NCBI GenBank assembly: GCA_001785175.1
Contig: MFSY01000026.1
Location: forward strand, 5,196 to 17,956
DNA from: Candidatus Muproteobacteria bacterium RIFCSPHIGHO2_01_FULL_65_16
GTDB taxonomy: Bacteria; Pseudomonadota; Gammaproteobacteria; Acidiferrobacterales; Sulfurifustaceae
Length of the DNA stretch: 12,761 nt
Reading direction: 5' to 3'
The position numbers and the translations under genes were made by a program. The first letter of the stretch is position 1. Every line of letters begins with the position of its first letter. This document shows, one piece after another, positions 6,004-12,761 of the stretch. The notes below the pieces were generated by a model. The model did not search any database. It was not told where the DNA came from and worked only from the letters and a program-made list of their open reading frames with translations.

Positions 6004-6927
6004 CTAGCCGGCAAAGACGCCGGCGCCGGTCATAAGCACTCCGACCACCAGCCAGAACAGCAGCACCCGCCAGACCAGCGCCACCACGCGGCGCACATGG
6101 CCCGCGTCCGGCAGCACCCCGAGCTCGGGCGAGCGCTCATCGTATTCCCCGCTCTCACCGGTGATGTCGCAGCCCTGCATGTGCATGGCGCCGAAGCCCG
6201 AGGCCAGCAGCGGCCCGCTGTTGATGTCCGACCAGACGCCCACGCATCTGCGCCAGCAGTGCAGCGCGTCCTCGAAATTGCCCATGATGGCGTAGGAAAG
6301 CGCCGTGACCCGCGCCGGTACCCAGCCCAGCAGATCGTCCAGCCGCGCGGCGGCCCAGCCGAAATTGACGAAGCGCTCGTAGCGGTGGCCCCAGAGTAAG
6401 TCGAGGATGCAGGCCAGCCGTTGCAGCACGGCGCCTGCCGGACCGAGCAGGATGAACCAGAATAGCGGCGAGACGACCAGGGAGTTGCCCTGCTTCAACA
6501 CCCCCTCCACCGTGGCGCGCGCGATGGCGGCGTCGGTCGCGTGCGGCGCGCCCTTGCCCGTAAGCTCGCGCAGGTGTTCGTCGGCCTCGTGCAGATCGCC
6601 GGCGTCCAGGGCGTCGGCCACGCCGTTCGCCGACTTCCCCAGGCGGTAAACATCGAGGCACAGGTAAAGCACCACGACGTCGAACACGAAGCGCGGGACG
6701 TGGCCCAACTGGCCCAGGATGTAGTGCACGAGAATCACCCCCACCGCGATCGGGAGGATGGCCATGAGCACGGCGCCGACGCCGTGCACGCGCTTGCCGC
6801 CGTTGAACTGCTCCTCGATGGATTCCGCCCAGTCGCGGTACCAGGCGAATGGTTTTATGCCATGACGGTCGGGAACGAGGCGGTCGAGGGCTACGGCGAG
6901 AAGAATGGCGGAGAGTGACTCGATCAT
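6004..6927 (-). CDS. ampE: AmpE-like inner-membrane protein (CobD/CbiB superfamily)
   Basis: A start at ATG 6927 gives 307 residues beginning MIESLSAILLAVALDRL, the expected first membrane helix. An upstream in-frame start at 7023 would overlap the end of ampD and adds a hydrophilic extension that the family lacks. Membrane segments are visible at about 1-18, 48-71, 80-92, 150-172 and 285-305. The superfamily motif RLDDLLGWVPARVTAL is at residues 195-210, and SPLFWFILLGPAGAVLQR at 153-170 resembles E. coli AmpE. AmpE is a sensory membrane protein that works with AmpD in peptidoglycan recycling and beta-lactamase control. The gene follows ampD by 65 bases on the same strand. CobD proteins share this fold, so a role in cobinamide synthesis cannot be excluded from motifs alone, but the ampD neighbour favours AmpE. 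Confidence 0.85.
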   Translation of the reverse strand: MIESLSAILLAVALDRLVPDRHGIKPFAWYRDWAESIEEQFNGGKRVHGVGAVLMAILPIAVGVILVHYILGQLGHVPRFVFDVVVLYLCLDVYRLGKSANGVADALDAGDLHEADEHLRELTGKGAPHATDAAIARATVEGVLKQGNSLVVSPLFWFILLGPAGAVLQRLACILDLLWGHRYERFVNFGWAAARLDDLLGWVPARVTALSYAIMGNFEDALHCWRRCVGVWSDINSGPLLASGFGAMHMQGCDITGESGEYDERSPELGVLPDAGHVRRVVALVWRVLLFWLVVGVLMTGAGVFAG

Positions 6928-6992
6928 GAATCTGTTTCTTGTGTCGTTTGCAGCGGCTAATTTACCGGCCCTGACGGTCGGAAGGCAAGGGT

Positions 6993-7559
6993 TCAGCCGC
7001 AGGACGTGAGGTAGCGCCCCCATTCAAACTGCGCCCCGGGATCGGTCTTGCGCCCCGGGGCGATGTCGGCATGGCCGTAAATGCGGCGGCGGTTGATGGC
7101 GGGGTACGCGCGCATGAGCGCGCGCGTGAGGTCGGCGAGCGCCCGGTATTGTGCCTCCTCGAAGGGGACGTCGTCCGCGCCCTCGATCTCGATGCCGATG
7201 GAAAAATCGTTCACCCGCGCCCGCCCCTCGCACAATGATTGGCCGGCGTGCCAGGCGCGCCGGTGCGCCGGGACGAACTGGACTATCGCGCCGTCGCGGC
7301 GGATCAGGAAGTGGCTCGATACCTCGAGTCCCTCGATATTGCGGTAGTAGGGATGCGCCGCCGCGTCGAGCTTGTTGCAGAACAGCTGCTCGATCCCCGG
7401 CCCGCCGAACTCGCCCGGCGGCAGGCTGATGGCATGCAGGACCAGCACTTCCACCGGCGTGTCCCGGGGGCGATCATCGCAGTTGGGGGACGGCGCATAG
7501 CGCGCGCCGGAAAGCAGCCCGCTCGCTGGATCAATGCTTATGGAATCCGCCCTGGGCAA
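6993..7559 (-). CDS. ampD: 1,6-anhydro-N-acetylmuramyl-L-alanine amidase
   Basis: AmpD is a cytoplasmic zinc amidase that cuts the peptide from anhydro-muropeptides during cell-wall recycling, thereby lowering the inducer of AmpR/ampC. The 188-residue product aligns closely with the E. coli enzyme. It has LHAISLPPGEFGG (41-53) with zinc ligand His42, RRDGAIVQFVP (87-97), RAWHAG (101-106), NDFSIGIEIEG (118-128) with catalytic Glu124, and YGHADIAPGRKTDPG (161-175) with zinc ligands His163 and Asp173 plus Lys171. All active-site residues are present. The start is a TTG at 7559; I find no in-frame ATG that would give a full N-terminus. It is followed by ampE on the same strand. Confidence 0.95.
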   Translation of the reverse strand: MPRADSISIDPASGLLSGARYAPSPNCDDRPRDTPVEVLVLHAISLPPGEFGGPGIEQLFCNKLDAAAHPYYRNIEGLEVSSHFLIRRDGAIVQFVPAHRRAWHAGQSLCEGRARVNDFSIGIEIEGADDVPFEEAQYRALADLTRALMRAYPAINRRRIYGHADIAPGRKTDPGAQFEWGRYLTSCG

Positions 7560-7612
7560 GATTGAAGACGTTCTCTGATTTCTGGAACCAGTCGCGGAAT
7601 GGCGCTGAATTA

Positions 7613-7688
<76 letters not shown>

Positions 7689-7748
7689 CTATGACTTGCA
7701 CGCGGCCGGAGTATACGGCCATCCTTGGATCGAACCAATAGCCTGAGA

Positions 7749-8204
7749 CTAACCTACGGCGCGCTTTTCCCGGCGCAAGCGCACGATCACGTCTATGCCT
7801 TGCAGGCGCGCGCCCTCGGGGAGCGAGGGAAGGCCGGTTACATGGATATCGCCGGCATCTATATCGGACAGTTCCTTGGTCACTTCGTCGTAGAAGTGGT
7901 GGTGGGGGGTTATGTTGGGATCGTAGAATATCTTGGTCGGGTCGGCGATCACCTCGCGGATCACGCCCCTGTCGGCCAGCAGCCCGAGCGTATTATAAAC
8001 CGTGGCCTTGGACACACTCTGATCCGCCGCCCCATTCCTCCGGACGGTGGCGTTGACAATGTTGTACACCTCCTCCGCCGAAAGGTGGGAGGGGTTGGAG
8101 TACAGCTCGCGCGTGATCTGCACCCGCTGGCTCGTTGGGTTGATCCCATGCTGGCGCAGCAGATCCACGATCTCGTTATCGGAGTAGCTTCTGATAACTC
8201 TCAT
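7749..8204 (-). CDS. Fur-family transcriptional regulator, Irr/PerR-like and cysteine-free
   Basis: This 151-residue protein has the Fur architecture. The N-terminal winged helix includes NPTSQRVQITRELY (22-35), SAEEVYNIVNATV (42-54) and the DNA-recognition helix VSKATVYNTLGLL (64-76). It is followed by the dimerisation/metal domain with IFYDPN (92-97) and THE-LIKE metal motif HHHFYDEVTKELSDI (101-115). The His triplet and following acidic residues match Irr/PerR-type proteins, which sense haem, iron or peroxide. The whole protein contains no cysteine, so it lacks the structural zinc CxxC pairs of Fur and PerR. The ATG at 8204 has no strong ribosome site. It is divergent from the minor-pilin operon with a 444-base shared upstream region. 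The specific signal sensed is not determinable here. Confidence 0.88.
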   Translation of the reverse strand: MRVIRSYSDNEIVDLLRQHGINPTSQRVQITRELYSNPSHLSAEEVYNIVNATVRRNGAADQSVSKATVYNTLGLLADRGVIREVIADPTKIFYDPNITPHHHFYDEVTKELSDIDAGDIHVTGLPSLPEGARLQGIDVIVRLRREKRAVG

Positions 8205-8261
8205 TTAGAACGAATATAGATCAACAGGTGGCAATGCTGAATAAATTCGGTCTCCAGATCA

Positions 8262-8284
8262 GAATTATGGACGGCTAATAATTC
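8262..8284. promoter_or_regulatory. Candidate operator: GAATTAT-N9-ATAATTC inverted repeat
   Basis: GAATTAT (8262-8268) and ATAATTC (8278-8284) form a perfect 7-bp inverted repeat spaced by 9 bases, 58 bases upstream of the Fur-family start codon. AT-rich dyads of this type are typical of Fur-family targets, although the 7-9-7 spacing differs from the classical 7-1-7 PerR/Fur box. An autoregulatory operator is an inference. Confidence 0.3.
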
Positions 8285-8525
8285 ACTACTTTAACTAAAA
8301 TACACGTTCCGTTCAAAATCTTGAATCCCTATCTGTTGGATACGGTCGTGACCTGGGCTGATTTGTCGTAAGGATTAAATCTAGCCCGCGTTCCGGATAC
8401 AAGCCAGTTCCATTAGTTTCATGGATTTTACCAGCAGAATTCGCATAATTTCTTGCGAACGAGTTTCAATCAAGCGCTTGCTTTCATCGAACCGAAGAAC
8501 TGTCCGGGCTTTGTGTCTCAGTGCT

Positions 8526-8534
8526 GACGAACGG
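8526..8534 (-). promoter_or_regulatory. AlgR-type binding box (inverted)
   Basis: GACGAACGG on the plus strand is a perfect reverse-complement match to the AlgR consensus CCGTTCGTC. It lies 115 bases upstream of the annotated fimU ATG, about 196 bases from the next box. Confidence 0.6.
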
Positions 8535-8648
8535 CCACTGACAAAGTGCGGCAATTGCACGTTATCAAAGGCGCATTAGACTTAAAAAGCAGGATATACC
8601 GCGATCCGCGGAAAATGCGGAGTTTTACGCGTACTCGGGAAGGCAACG

Positions 8649-9302
8649 ATGAACGACATGCAATCGAATTCGCACCACAAAGGGCCGAATCAGCTGATTC
8701 CCCGGCCCTCTTTTATCCGGCCAGAAATACCGTTCGTCGGGGGAATTATACCGCAGCCATTACCGTTCGTCGGCTATAAACTACCATCCGTACTTATTCC
8801 TGATTCCCAATCACGATTTACCCTACTCGAATTACTTTTAACCTTAACAATTGCCGGGATATTGATGACATTGGCTGTTGCTGGAATGAGTAACTTCATC
8901 AACTCCAATCGCCTGACAACGACAACCAATGATCTGGTCGCGGACTTAAATCTCGCCCGAAGTGAGGCCGTAAAGCGCGCCGGAAATGTCGTTGTGTGCA
9001 AATCCGATGATGGCGCCGATTGTACCGGCACGGGCACGTGGGCGAGCGGGCGGGTTGTTTTTTTCGATGCGGATTCGAGCAACACCAAGACCGCGGGCGA
9101 CACCGTGCTTCGGGTGCATGAAGCCATGGCCAGCGGCAACACGGTCACCGCCTCCGCCTCCGATGTCATTGTCTACTCCAAACAGGGGGCGATCACAGCC
9201 GGCTCCGGCGATTACACAATCTGCAATTCAAACATGAAGCGATCCCGGACCATCGGCATATCGGCCACCGGCCGCGCGTCTCTTACGCAAGGAGCCTGCT
9301 GA
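8649..9302 (+). CDS. fimU: GspH/FimT-family minor pseudopilin, FimU-like
   Basis: This is the first gene of the minor-pilin set that primes type IV pilus assembly. Residue 57 starts the prepilin core FTLLELLLTLTIAGILMTLAVAG, with the conserved Glu at +5. A GspH/FimT domain follows: DLVADLNLARSEAVKRAGNVVVC (starting near residue 97), a CKSDDGADC cysteine pair, and a C-terminal GISATGRASL strand. Two features are abnormal. The residue before Phe57 is Arg (codon CGA) instead of the Gly needed by prepilin peptidase PilD, and the leader is 56 residues where about 6-15 are usual. No in-frame ATG, GTG or TTG lies between the first residues and the core. The ATG at 8649 does have a GGGAAGG ribosome site 5 bases upstream. 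The leader region contains two AlgR boxes. The gene ends in a TGATG overlap with pilV. Confidence 0.82.
   Translation: MNDMQSNSHHKGPNQLIPRPSFIRPEIPFVGGIIPQPLPFVGYKLPSVLIPDSQSRFTLLELLLTLTIAGILMTLAVAGMSNFINSNRLTTTTNDLVADLNLARSEAVKRAGNVVVCKSDDGADCTGTGTWASGRVVFFDADSSNTKTAGDTVLRVHEAMASGNTVTASASDVIVYSKQGAITAGSGDYTICNSNMKRSRTIGISATGRASLTQGAC
8730..8738 (+). promoter_or_regulatory. AlgR-type binding box 1 (direct)
   Basis: A perfect CCGTTCGTC match within the 13-bp direct repeat TACCGTTCGTCGG (8728-8740), which recurs at 8761-8773. It falls inside the annotated leader of the fimU-like gene. Confidence 0.65.
8763..8771 (+). promoter_or_regulatory. AlgR-type binding box 2 (direct), beside a TATAAA -10-like hexamer
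   Basis: A second perfect CCGTTCGTC, 33 bp (about three helical turns) downstream of box 1 and in the same orientation. TATAAA at 8775-8780 follows with a poor -35 match, as expected of an activator-dependent promoter. A promoter here would put the transcript start close to the prepilin core, so its role is uncertain. Confidence 0.65.
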
Positions 9303-9817
9303 TGAGAACCACGCTATATGCCGCCAACATCATCCGCGGCGACGCCGTCAGGGGGTTTTCGCTGATCGAGGTGCTGGTCGCCTTGCTGGTGCTTTCGCTC
9401 GGGCTGCTCGGCCTCGCCGGGCTGCAGCTCACCAGCATGAAGTACAACACCGACGCCTACACCCGCACCCAGGCCACGCTCTTCGCCTATGACATCCTTG
9501 ACCGCATGCGCGCCAACTCGACCGGCAGGGCGAACGGAGACTATGACGCCAGCACCCAAGCCGCGGCGGACGCCAAGGTGTCGAGTTATGACAGTTGCAA
9601 GGGCTCTACCTGCCAGTGCGACGGCAGCACGGCATGCAGCACAAGTAATCTGGCCCTCTACGACTTCGGCAAGTGGCAGGAAGGGCTGGAGCAGGCCATT
9701 CCCGGAGCGGCGGCCGTCAGATCCACGATAGAAAGAACCGGAAACCAGGTTACGGTCACTATCCGATGGCAGGAACGTGAATTCCAGAAAGACCAAAAAT
9801 GGGTGGCCGAGTTATGA
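9302..9817 (+). CDS. pilV: Type IV pilus minor pilin PilV
   Basis: The 171-residue product has a classical class III prepilin signal. A short basic leader ends in RG at 17-18, cleavage falls before Phe19, and the core FSLIEVLVALLVLSLGLLGLAG carries Glu at +5. The LLGLAGLQL tract after the helix and QATLFAYDILDRMRAN are typical of PilV/GspI-like minor pilins. A cysteine-rich loop (CKGSTCQC, then C) lies at about 99-117, probably giving disulfides in the periplasm. The ATG is overlapped by the fimU stop (TGATG), with AAGGAG 7 bases upstream. It works with FimU, PilW, PilX and PilY1 in the initiation complex at the pilus tip. Confidence 0.93.
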   Translation: MRTTLYAANIIRGDAVRGFSLIEVLVALLVLSLGLLGLAGLQLTSMKYNTDAYTRTQATLFAYDILDRMRANSTGRANGDYDASTQAAADAKVSSYDSCKGSTCQCDGSTACSTSNLALYDFGKWQEGLEQAIPGAAAVRSTIERTGNQVTVTIRWQEREFQKDQKWVAEL

Positions 9818-10896
9818 GATACGCCGTCAACACACCGGACAATATCCGCGGGCTCAGCATAGTGGAGCTGATGATCGCGCTCACAATCGGGCTGGTCATC
9901 CTCGTGGCCGTGACCACGCTCCTGGTCAACAGCAAAAGAACTTACACGACGCAGGATCGGCTCGCGCGCGTGCAGGAAAACGGGCGGTTCGCCATGCAGT
10001 TCCTCATCAAGGACCTGCGTCTGGCTGGTTATTACGGATGCTCGAACGATATCACCAGTATAAACAACACGCTTGACACGTCCGATCCCAGCAAATTTTA
10101 TCCGTTTAACGCGGCCTACCCGCTGGAAGGCCTGGAAGCGGCCGGCGGAGCCTGGTATCCGTCAAACAGCACAACCATGCCTTCCAAACCGGTCAAGGCT
10201 GGTACCGACGCCGTCGCCATACGCAAGTTGGATCCATCGTCTTCCTTCAGCCTTGTCAAGGAAATGCCCAACGAATCCGCCGTGCTTTTTCTTGATTCCG
10301 CGAGCGGACTGAAAGATGGCGATGTCGTCATGGTCTCGGACTGCTCGAGCGGCGATCTCTTTCAGATCACAAATATTCAGGATGGATCGGGCGTTAACTC
10401 CGGTAAAAAAGGCGTTGTCCATAATCCCGGCGGTGGAGACCCAGGAAACGCGACGCAGGAACTGAGCAAGTCATACAGCCCCCCGGGCGCGTCCATCATG
10501 AAGTTCACGAGCAGCAAATATTTCATATCCACGGGCGCCGGCGGGGGGCCCGCGTTGTTCCGCGAAGATGAAACCGTCACCCCGCCTGTTGCCGAGGAAC
10601 TGGTTGAGGGTATAGAGAGCCTCCAGATCCTCTATGGCAAAGACACGGACGGAGACAAGATGCCGAATATATATCTCAAGGCCGGCGCGTCCGGCCTTGA
10701 GACGGAAAGCGATTGGAACAGCGTGGTCAGTGTGCGCGTCGGGGTGCTCGCGGTCACCACGAATCAGGAAGACGCGGAGACTGACTCCGCTTCTTACGAT
10801 GTAGACAAGGACGGAACAGACGACCTCATCGCGCCGGGCGATCGCAACAAGCGCCGTGTCTTCCTGTCCACCGTGGTCATGAGGAATATGCAATGA
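9814..10896 (+). CDS. pilW: Type IV pilus minor pilin PilW
   Basis: I chose ATG 9814, which forms an ATGA overlap with the pilV stop and gives 360 residues with a 13-residue leader (MRYAVNTPDNIRG). An in-frame ATG at 9799 would only lengthen the leader. Cleavage is expected after Gly13, giving LSIVELMIALTIGLVILVAV with Glu at +5. The RTYTTQDRLARVQENGRFAMQFL and DLRLAGYYGC segments after the helix are hallmarks of PilW/GspJ-like proteins. The large periplasmic domain ends in a region predicting a Val/Thr-rich sheet (SVRVGVLAVTT). It belongs to the minor-pilin priming complex and is translationally coupled to pilX by ATGA. Confidence 0.93.
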   Translation: MRYAVNTPDNIRGLSIVELMIALTIGLVILVAVTTLLVNSKRTYTTQDRLARVQENGRFAMQFLIKDLRLAGYYGCSNDITSINNTLDTSDPSKFYPFNAAYPLEGLEAAGGAWYPSNSTTMPSKPVKAGTDAVAIRKLDPSSSFSLVKEMPNESAVLFLDSASGLKDGDVVMVSDCSSGDLFQITNIQDGSGVNSGKKGVVHNPGGGDPGNATQELSKSYSPPGASIMKFTSSKYFISTGAGGGPALFREDETVTPPVAEELVEGIESLQILYGKDTDGDKMPNIYLKAGASGLETESDWNSVVSVRVGVLAVTTNQEDAETDSASYDVDKDGTDDLIAPGDRNKRRVFLSTVVMRNMQ

Positions 10897-11393
10897 ACAC
10901 GTTCGGTGTCGCCATTCATACCGGCAAGACCGCCGCCGCGGCCCGTGGCGGTGCGCGGGTGAAGGCATCGGGGTTCTCCGATACCAGCGGCGCGGCGCTG
11001 GTTACCAGCCTCGTGATCCTGCTCGTGCTGACGATTCTGGGACTGGCGGCCATGAGCACTTCGTCGCTTGAGGAAAAGATGTCCGGAAACATACAGGATG
11101 CCACGTTCGCGTTTGAAGCGGCGGAGTCCGGCCTGAACAAAGCGCTGACCACCGCGGGCACGCTCAGCCTTTCCGGGACGACGACCAATAGTTTTGATTT
11201 TGACAGCGGCAAAAGCGGAAGCGCCTCCGTGCAAACGGAATTTCTCCAGTACTCACCGCCCAAGCGCGGATCGGGCTACGGCAGCAATTTCGACGTCGCC
11301 AACTTCGATCAGACGAGCACGGGAACGACAACCTCGGGCGCCAAGGCGGTGATTCATCAAGGCGTGGGACAGGTCATACCCAAGGCCAATTAG
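10893..11393 (+). CDS. pilX: Type IV pilus minor pilin PilX
   Basis: This 166-residue protein carries the PilX N-terminal signature: GAALVTSLVILLVLTILGLAAM (33-54) followed by SLEEKMSGNIQDATFAFEAAESGL (58-81). Cleavage is expected between Gly33 and Ala34, so the +5 Glu of other pilins is absent, as is usual in PilX. The 33-residue leader is rather long and Ala/Arg-rich; no later in-frame start is obvious. GAGGAA lies 6 bases before the ATG, and the ATG overlaps the pilW stop (ATGA). In other bacteria PilX promotes pilus assembly together with PilY1. Confidence 0.9.
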   Translation: MNTFGVAIHTGKTAAAARGGARVKASGFSDTSGAALVTSLVILLVLTILGLAAMSTSSLEEKMSGNIQDATFAFEAAESGLNKALTTAGTLSLSGTTTNSFDFDSGKSGSASVQTEFLQYSPPKRGSGYGSNFDVANFDQTSTGTTTSGAKAVIHQGVGQVIPKAN

Positions 11394-11409
11394 AGACAGG
11401 TACTGTGTT

Positions 11410-12761
11410 ATGAAAAATTACCTACTGCATTTAAACCGCTTGCTGCTTATTCTGGCCGCGGGCGCGGCATTCGCCATGCTCGGCGCTACGGACGTCCGGG
11501 CGAAGGACACGGACATATACCTCAAGGCGCCGGCCATCGCGCGTGACGATTCGCCCAATGTCCTCCTTATCATTGATAACTCCATAAGTATGAACACGGA
11601 TGTCGCCAGCAGACCCGCATATGTCTCCACAATTGATTATTGCAGCGGCGACCTGGATACATTAACGGGCATAAGTGGCGCCAACGGCGGCAAACCCAGC
11701 GGCTGCTCGTCCATCGCAAACCGGGTGTACTGGTCATTTAGCTCGAATCCCCCATCATACAGCTCGACCAGCTGGGTTGCGGCGTCCAAAAACCGCTGCT
11801 CCAGCACCACGACTCCATTCGCCGATTCCGGGAAATATTCGGGAGACAAGATTGTGGGATACAGGCCCAGCGGGAGCAACAAAGGATGGAGATCGCTCAA
11901 AAACCGCGTAGATGGCGATTTTGATTACATAGATTGTCAAAGCGACGACGGCGCCACCGCTCCCTATGGCTATGTACAGGACAATAGTATAAACCCACGG
12001 GCCGCCTACACCACCGCCGCCGGCGACCAGTTCGTATGGGCGAACTATACGAGCAACACCAGCCCCGCGCTTTATGCCTCCAATTACATGAACTACTGGT
12101 ACAACACGGCGCTTTCAACGACAAGAACAAGGCTTCAGATCGCCAAGAGCACCGTCAATGGCATTATTGACTCGAACCCGTCGGTCCGCTTCGGGCTGAT
12201 GGTGTTCAACACGAATAGCGATGGCGCGCCCGCCGACACCGGAAACCATGGCGGCAGGGTGGTCATGAAGATAGACACCATGGACGACGACCGGCGCACC
12301 AGCATGAAAAGCGTCATTAACAGCCTGACCGCGAGCACCAGTACGCCGTTGTCCGAAACCATGTGGGAGGCCAGGCGTTACTTTGGCGCTCAGGGCGTGG
12401 ATTACGGGGACAATGATGCTTCCGCCACACCGGCGCGGGATACGACGGCTGAAAGCGGCGGCAACTACGTATCGCCGTTTATGTACGGCTGCCAGAAAGC
12501 CTTCGTCATTTATATGACGGATGGCGACCCGACCCGTGACGTTGACGCGGACTCCAAGATCAAGGGGTTGAGCGGGCTTTCGGGCAGCAGTTGTCAGGGC
12601 ATCTCCGGCCTGAGCGGGGATGCGACGCTCAGTTGTCTCAAGGAACTTTCCGGTTGGATGCATAACAACGACGTCTATGCCGGGCTGTCCGGCAATCAGA
12701 CCGTCAATACCTATACGATCGGCTTCGGCACCGGCATCTCGGCCGACGGCAAGACCTTGCT
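11410..12761 (+). CDS. pilY1: Type IV pilus tip protein PilY1 (N-terminal part, runs off the window)
   Basis: The ATG at 11410 opens a reading frame of at least 450 codons with no stop to the window end. The first ~31 residues form a signal peptide (LLLILAAGAAFAMLGA, then ADVRA-like cleavage). A von Willebrand factor A domain follows, with the MIDAS motif DNSISM at 56-61, TPLSETMWEARRYF and the third metal site YMTDGDP later in the domain. PilY1 is the large calcium-binding tip adhesin and mechanosensory regulator of type IV pili; its C-terminal beta-propeller lies beyond the window. The domain holds several Cys pairs. The start is 16 bases after pilX in the same operon; pilE would be expected downstream. 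Confidence 0.93.
   Translation, partial: MKNYLLHLNRLLLILAAGAAFAMLGATDVRAKDTDIYLKAPAIARDDSPNVLLIIDNSISMNTDVASRPAYVSTIDYCSGDLDTLTGISGANGGKPSGCSSIANRVYWSFSSNPPSYSSTSWVAASKNRCSSTTTPFADSGKYSGDKIVGYRPSGSNKGWRSLKNRVDGDFDYIDCQSDDGATAPYGYVQDNSINPRAAYTTAAGDQFVWANYTSNTSPALYASNYMNYWYNTALSTTRTRLQIAKSTVNGIIDSNPSVRFGLMVFNTNSDGAPADTGNHGGRVVMKIDTMDDDRRTSMKSVINSLTASTSTPLSETMWEARRYFGAQGVDYGDNDASATPARDTTAESGGNYVSPFMYGCQKAFVIYMTDGDPTRDVDADSKIKGLSGLSGSSCQGISGLSGDATLSCLKELSGWMHNNDVYAGLSGNQTVNTYTIGFGTGISADGKTL

Larger units (their letters stand above)
8205..8648. other. 444-bp divergent control region between the Fur-family gene and the minor-pilin operon
   Basis: No credible gene lies here. The stretch is more AT-rich than its surroundings. 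It contains a 7-bp inverted repeat (8262-8284), a CAAGCGCTTG palindrome (8471-8480), an inverted AlgR box (8526-8534), and a possible sigma-70 promoter with TTGCAC at 8555-8560 and a weak TAGACT-type -10 about 16 bases later. A GGGAAGG ribosome-binding sequence at 8637-8643 precedes the ATG at 8649. Transcription start sites are not determinable from sequence. Confidence 0.6.

Noticed and set aside
5592..6014. Reading frames on both strands over the 57-bp tandem repeat (about 64-120 codons)
   Set aside because: They stay open only because the repeat length is a multiple of three; they start at weak codons, lack ribosome sites and overlap the inverted-repeat element.
6004..6927. CobD (adenosylcobinamide-phosphate synthase) to complete the cob cluster
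   Set aside because: The fold and LDDLL-W-PAR motif are shared, but the gene directly follows ampD and resembles AmpE in the SPLFWFIL region; AmpE is the better call, with the alternative noted in the entry.

Overview
The window is a GC-rich bacterial chromosome segment. A type IV pilus minor-pilin operon in the order fimU-pilV-pilW-pilX-pilY1, an ampD-ampE pair and AlgR-type operator boxes together suggest a gammaproteobacterium. No rRNA or species-level marker is present, so the lineage below class is not determined.

Bases 1-2065 hold the late cobalamin (B12) steps on the plus strand: the last codons of a probable cobT, then cobC (alpha-ribazole phosphatase) and cobS (cobalamin synthase) packed head to tail, and after a 150-base gap a PduO-type cob(I)alamin adenosyltransferase. 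Bases 2582-3466 carry, on the minus strand, a BtuF-like periplasmic corrinoid-binding protein. It is bracketed by two nearly identical 47-bp repeats. The spacer before it (2066-2581) is a patchwork of several short dispersed-repeat families and holds no credible gene.

Bases 3690-5492 encode a 600-residue GHKL (Hsp90/MutL-type) ATPase that appears to be fused to a bacterial Ig-like domain; its function is unknown. A gene-free 510-base stretch follows, with an 87-bp element bounded by 16-bp perfect inverted repeats and a 57-bp tandem repeat. On the minus strand come ampE and ampD (peptidoglycan recycling and beta-lactamase signalling), a tRNA-Thr(CGU), and a cysteine-free Fur-family regulator resembling Irr.

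The last third (8205-12761) is the minor-pilin operon and its control region. Its genes are joined by TGATG or ATGA overlaps (only pilX and pilY1 are 16 bases apart), and pilY1 runs off the window end. Upstream are three perfect copies of the AlgR box CCGTTCGTC: one inverted at 8526 and two direct copies exactly 33 bp apart, lying inside the annotated leader of fimU. In Pseudomonas aeruginosa the homologous fimU operon is activated by AlgR, so this looks like a conserved regulatory circuit. The fimU-like protein is itself odd: its leader is 56 residues long and Arg stands where the prepilin peptidase normally needs Gly.
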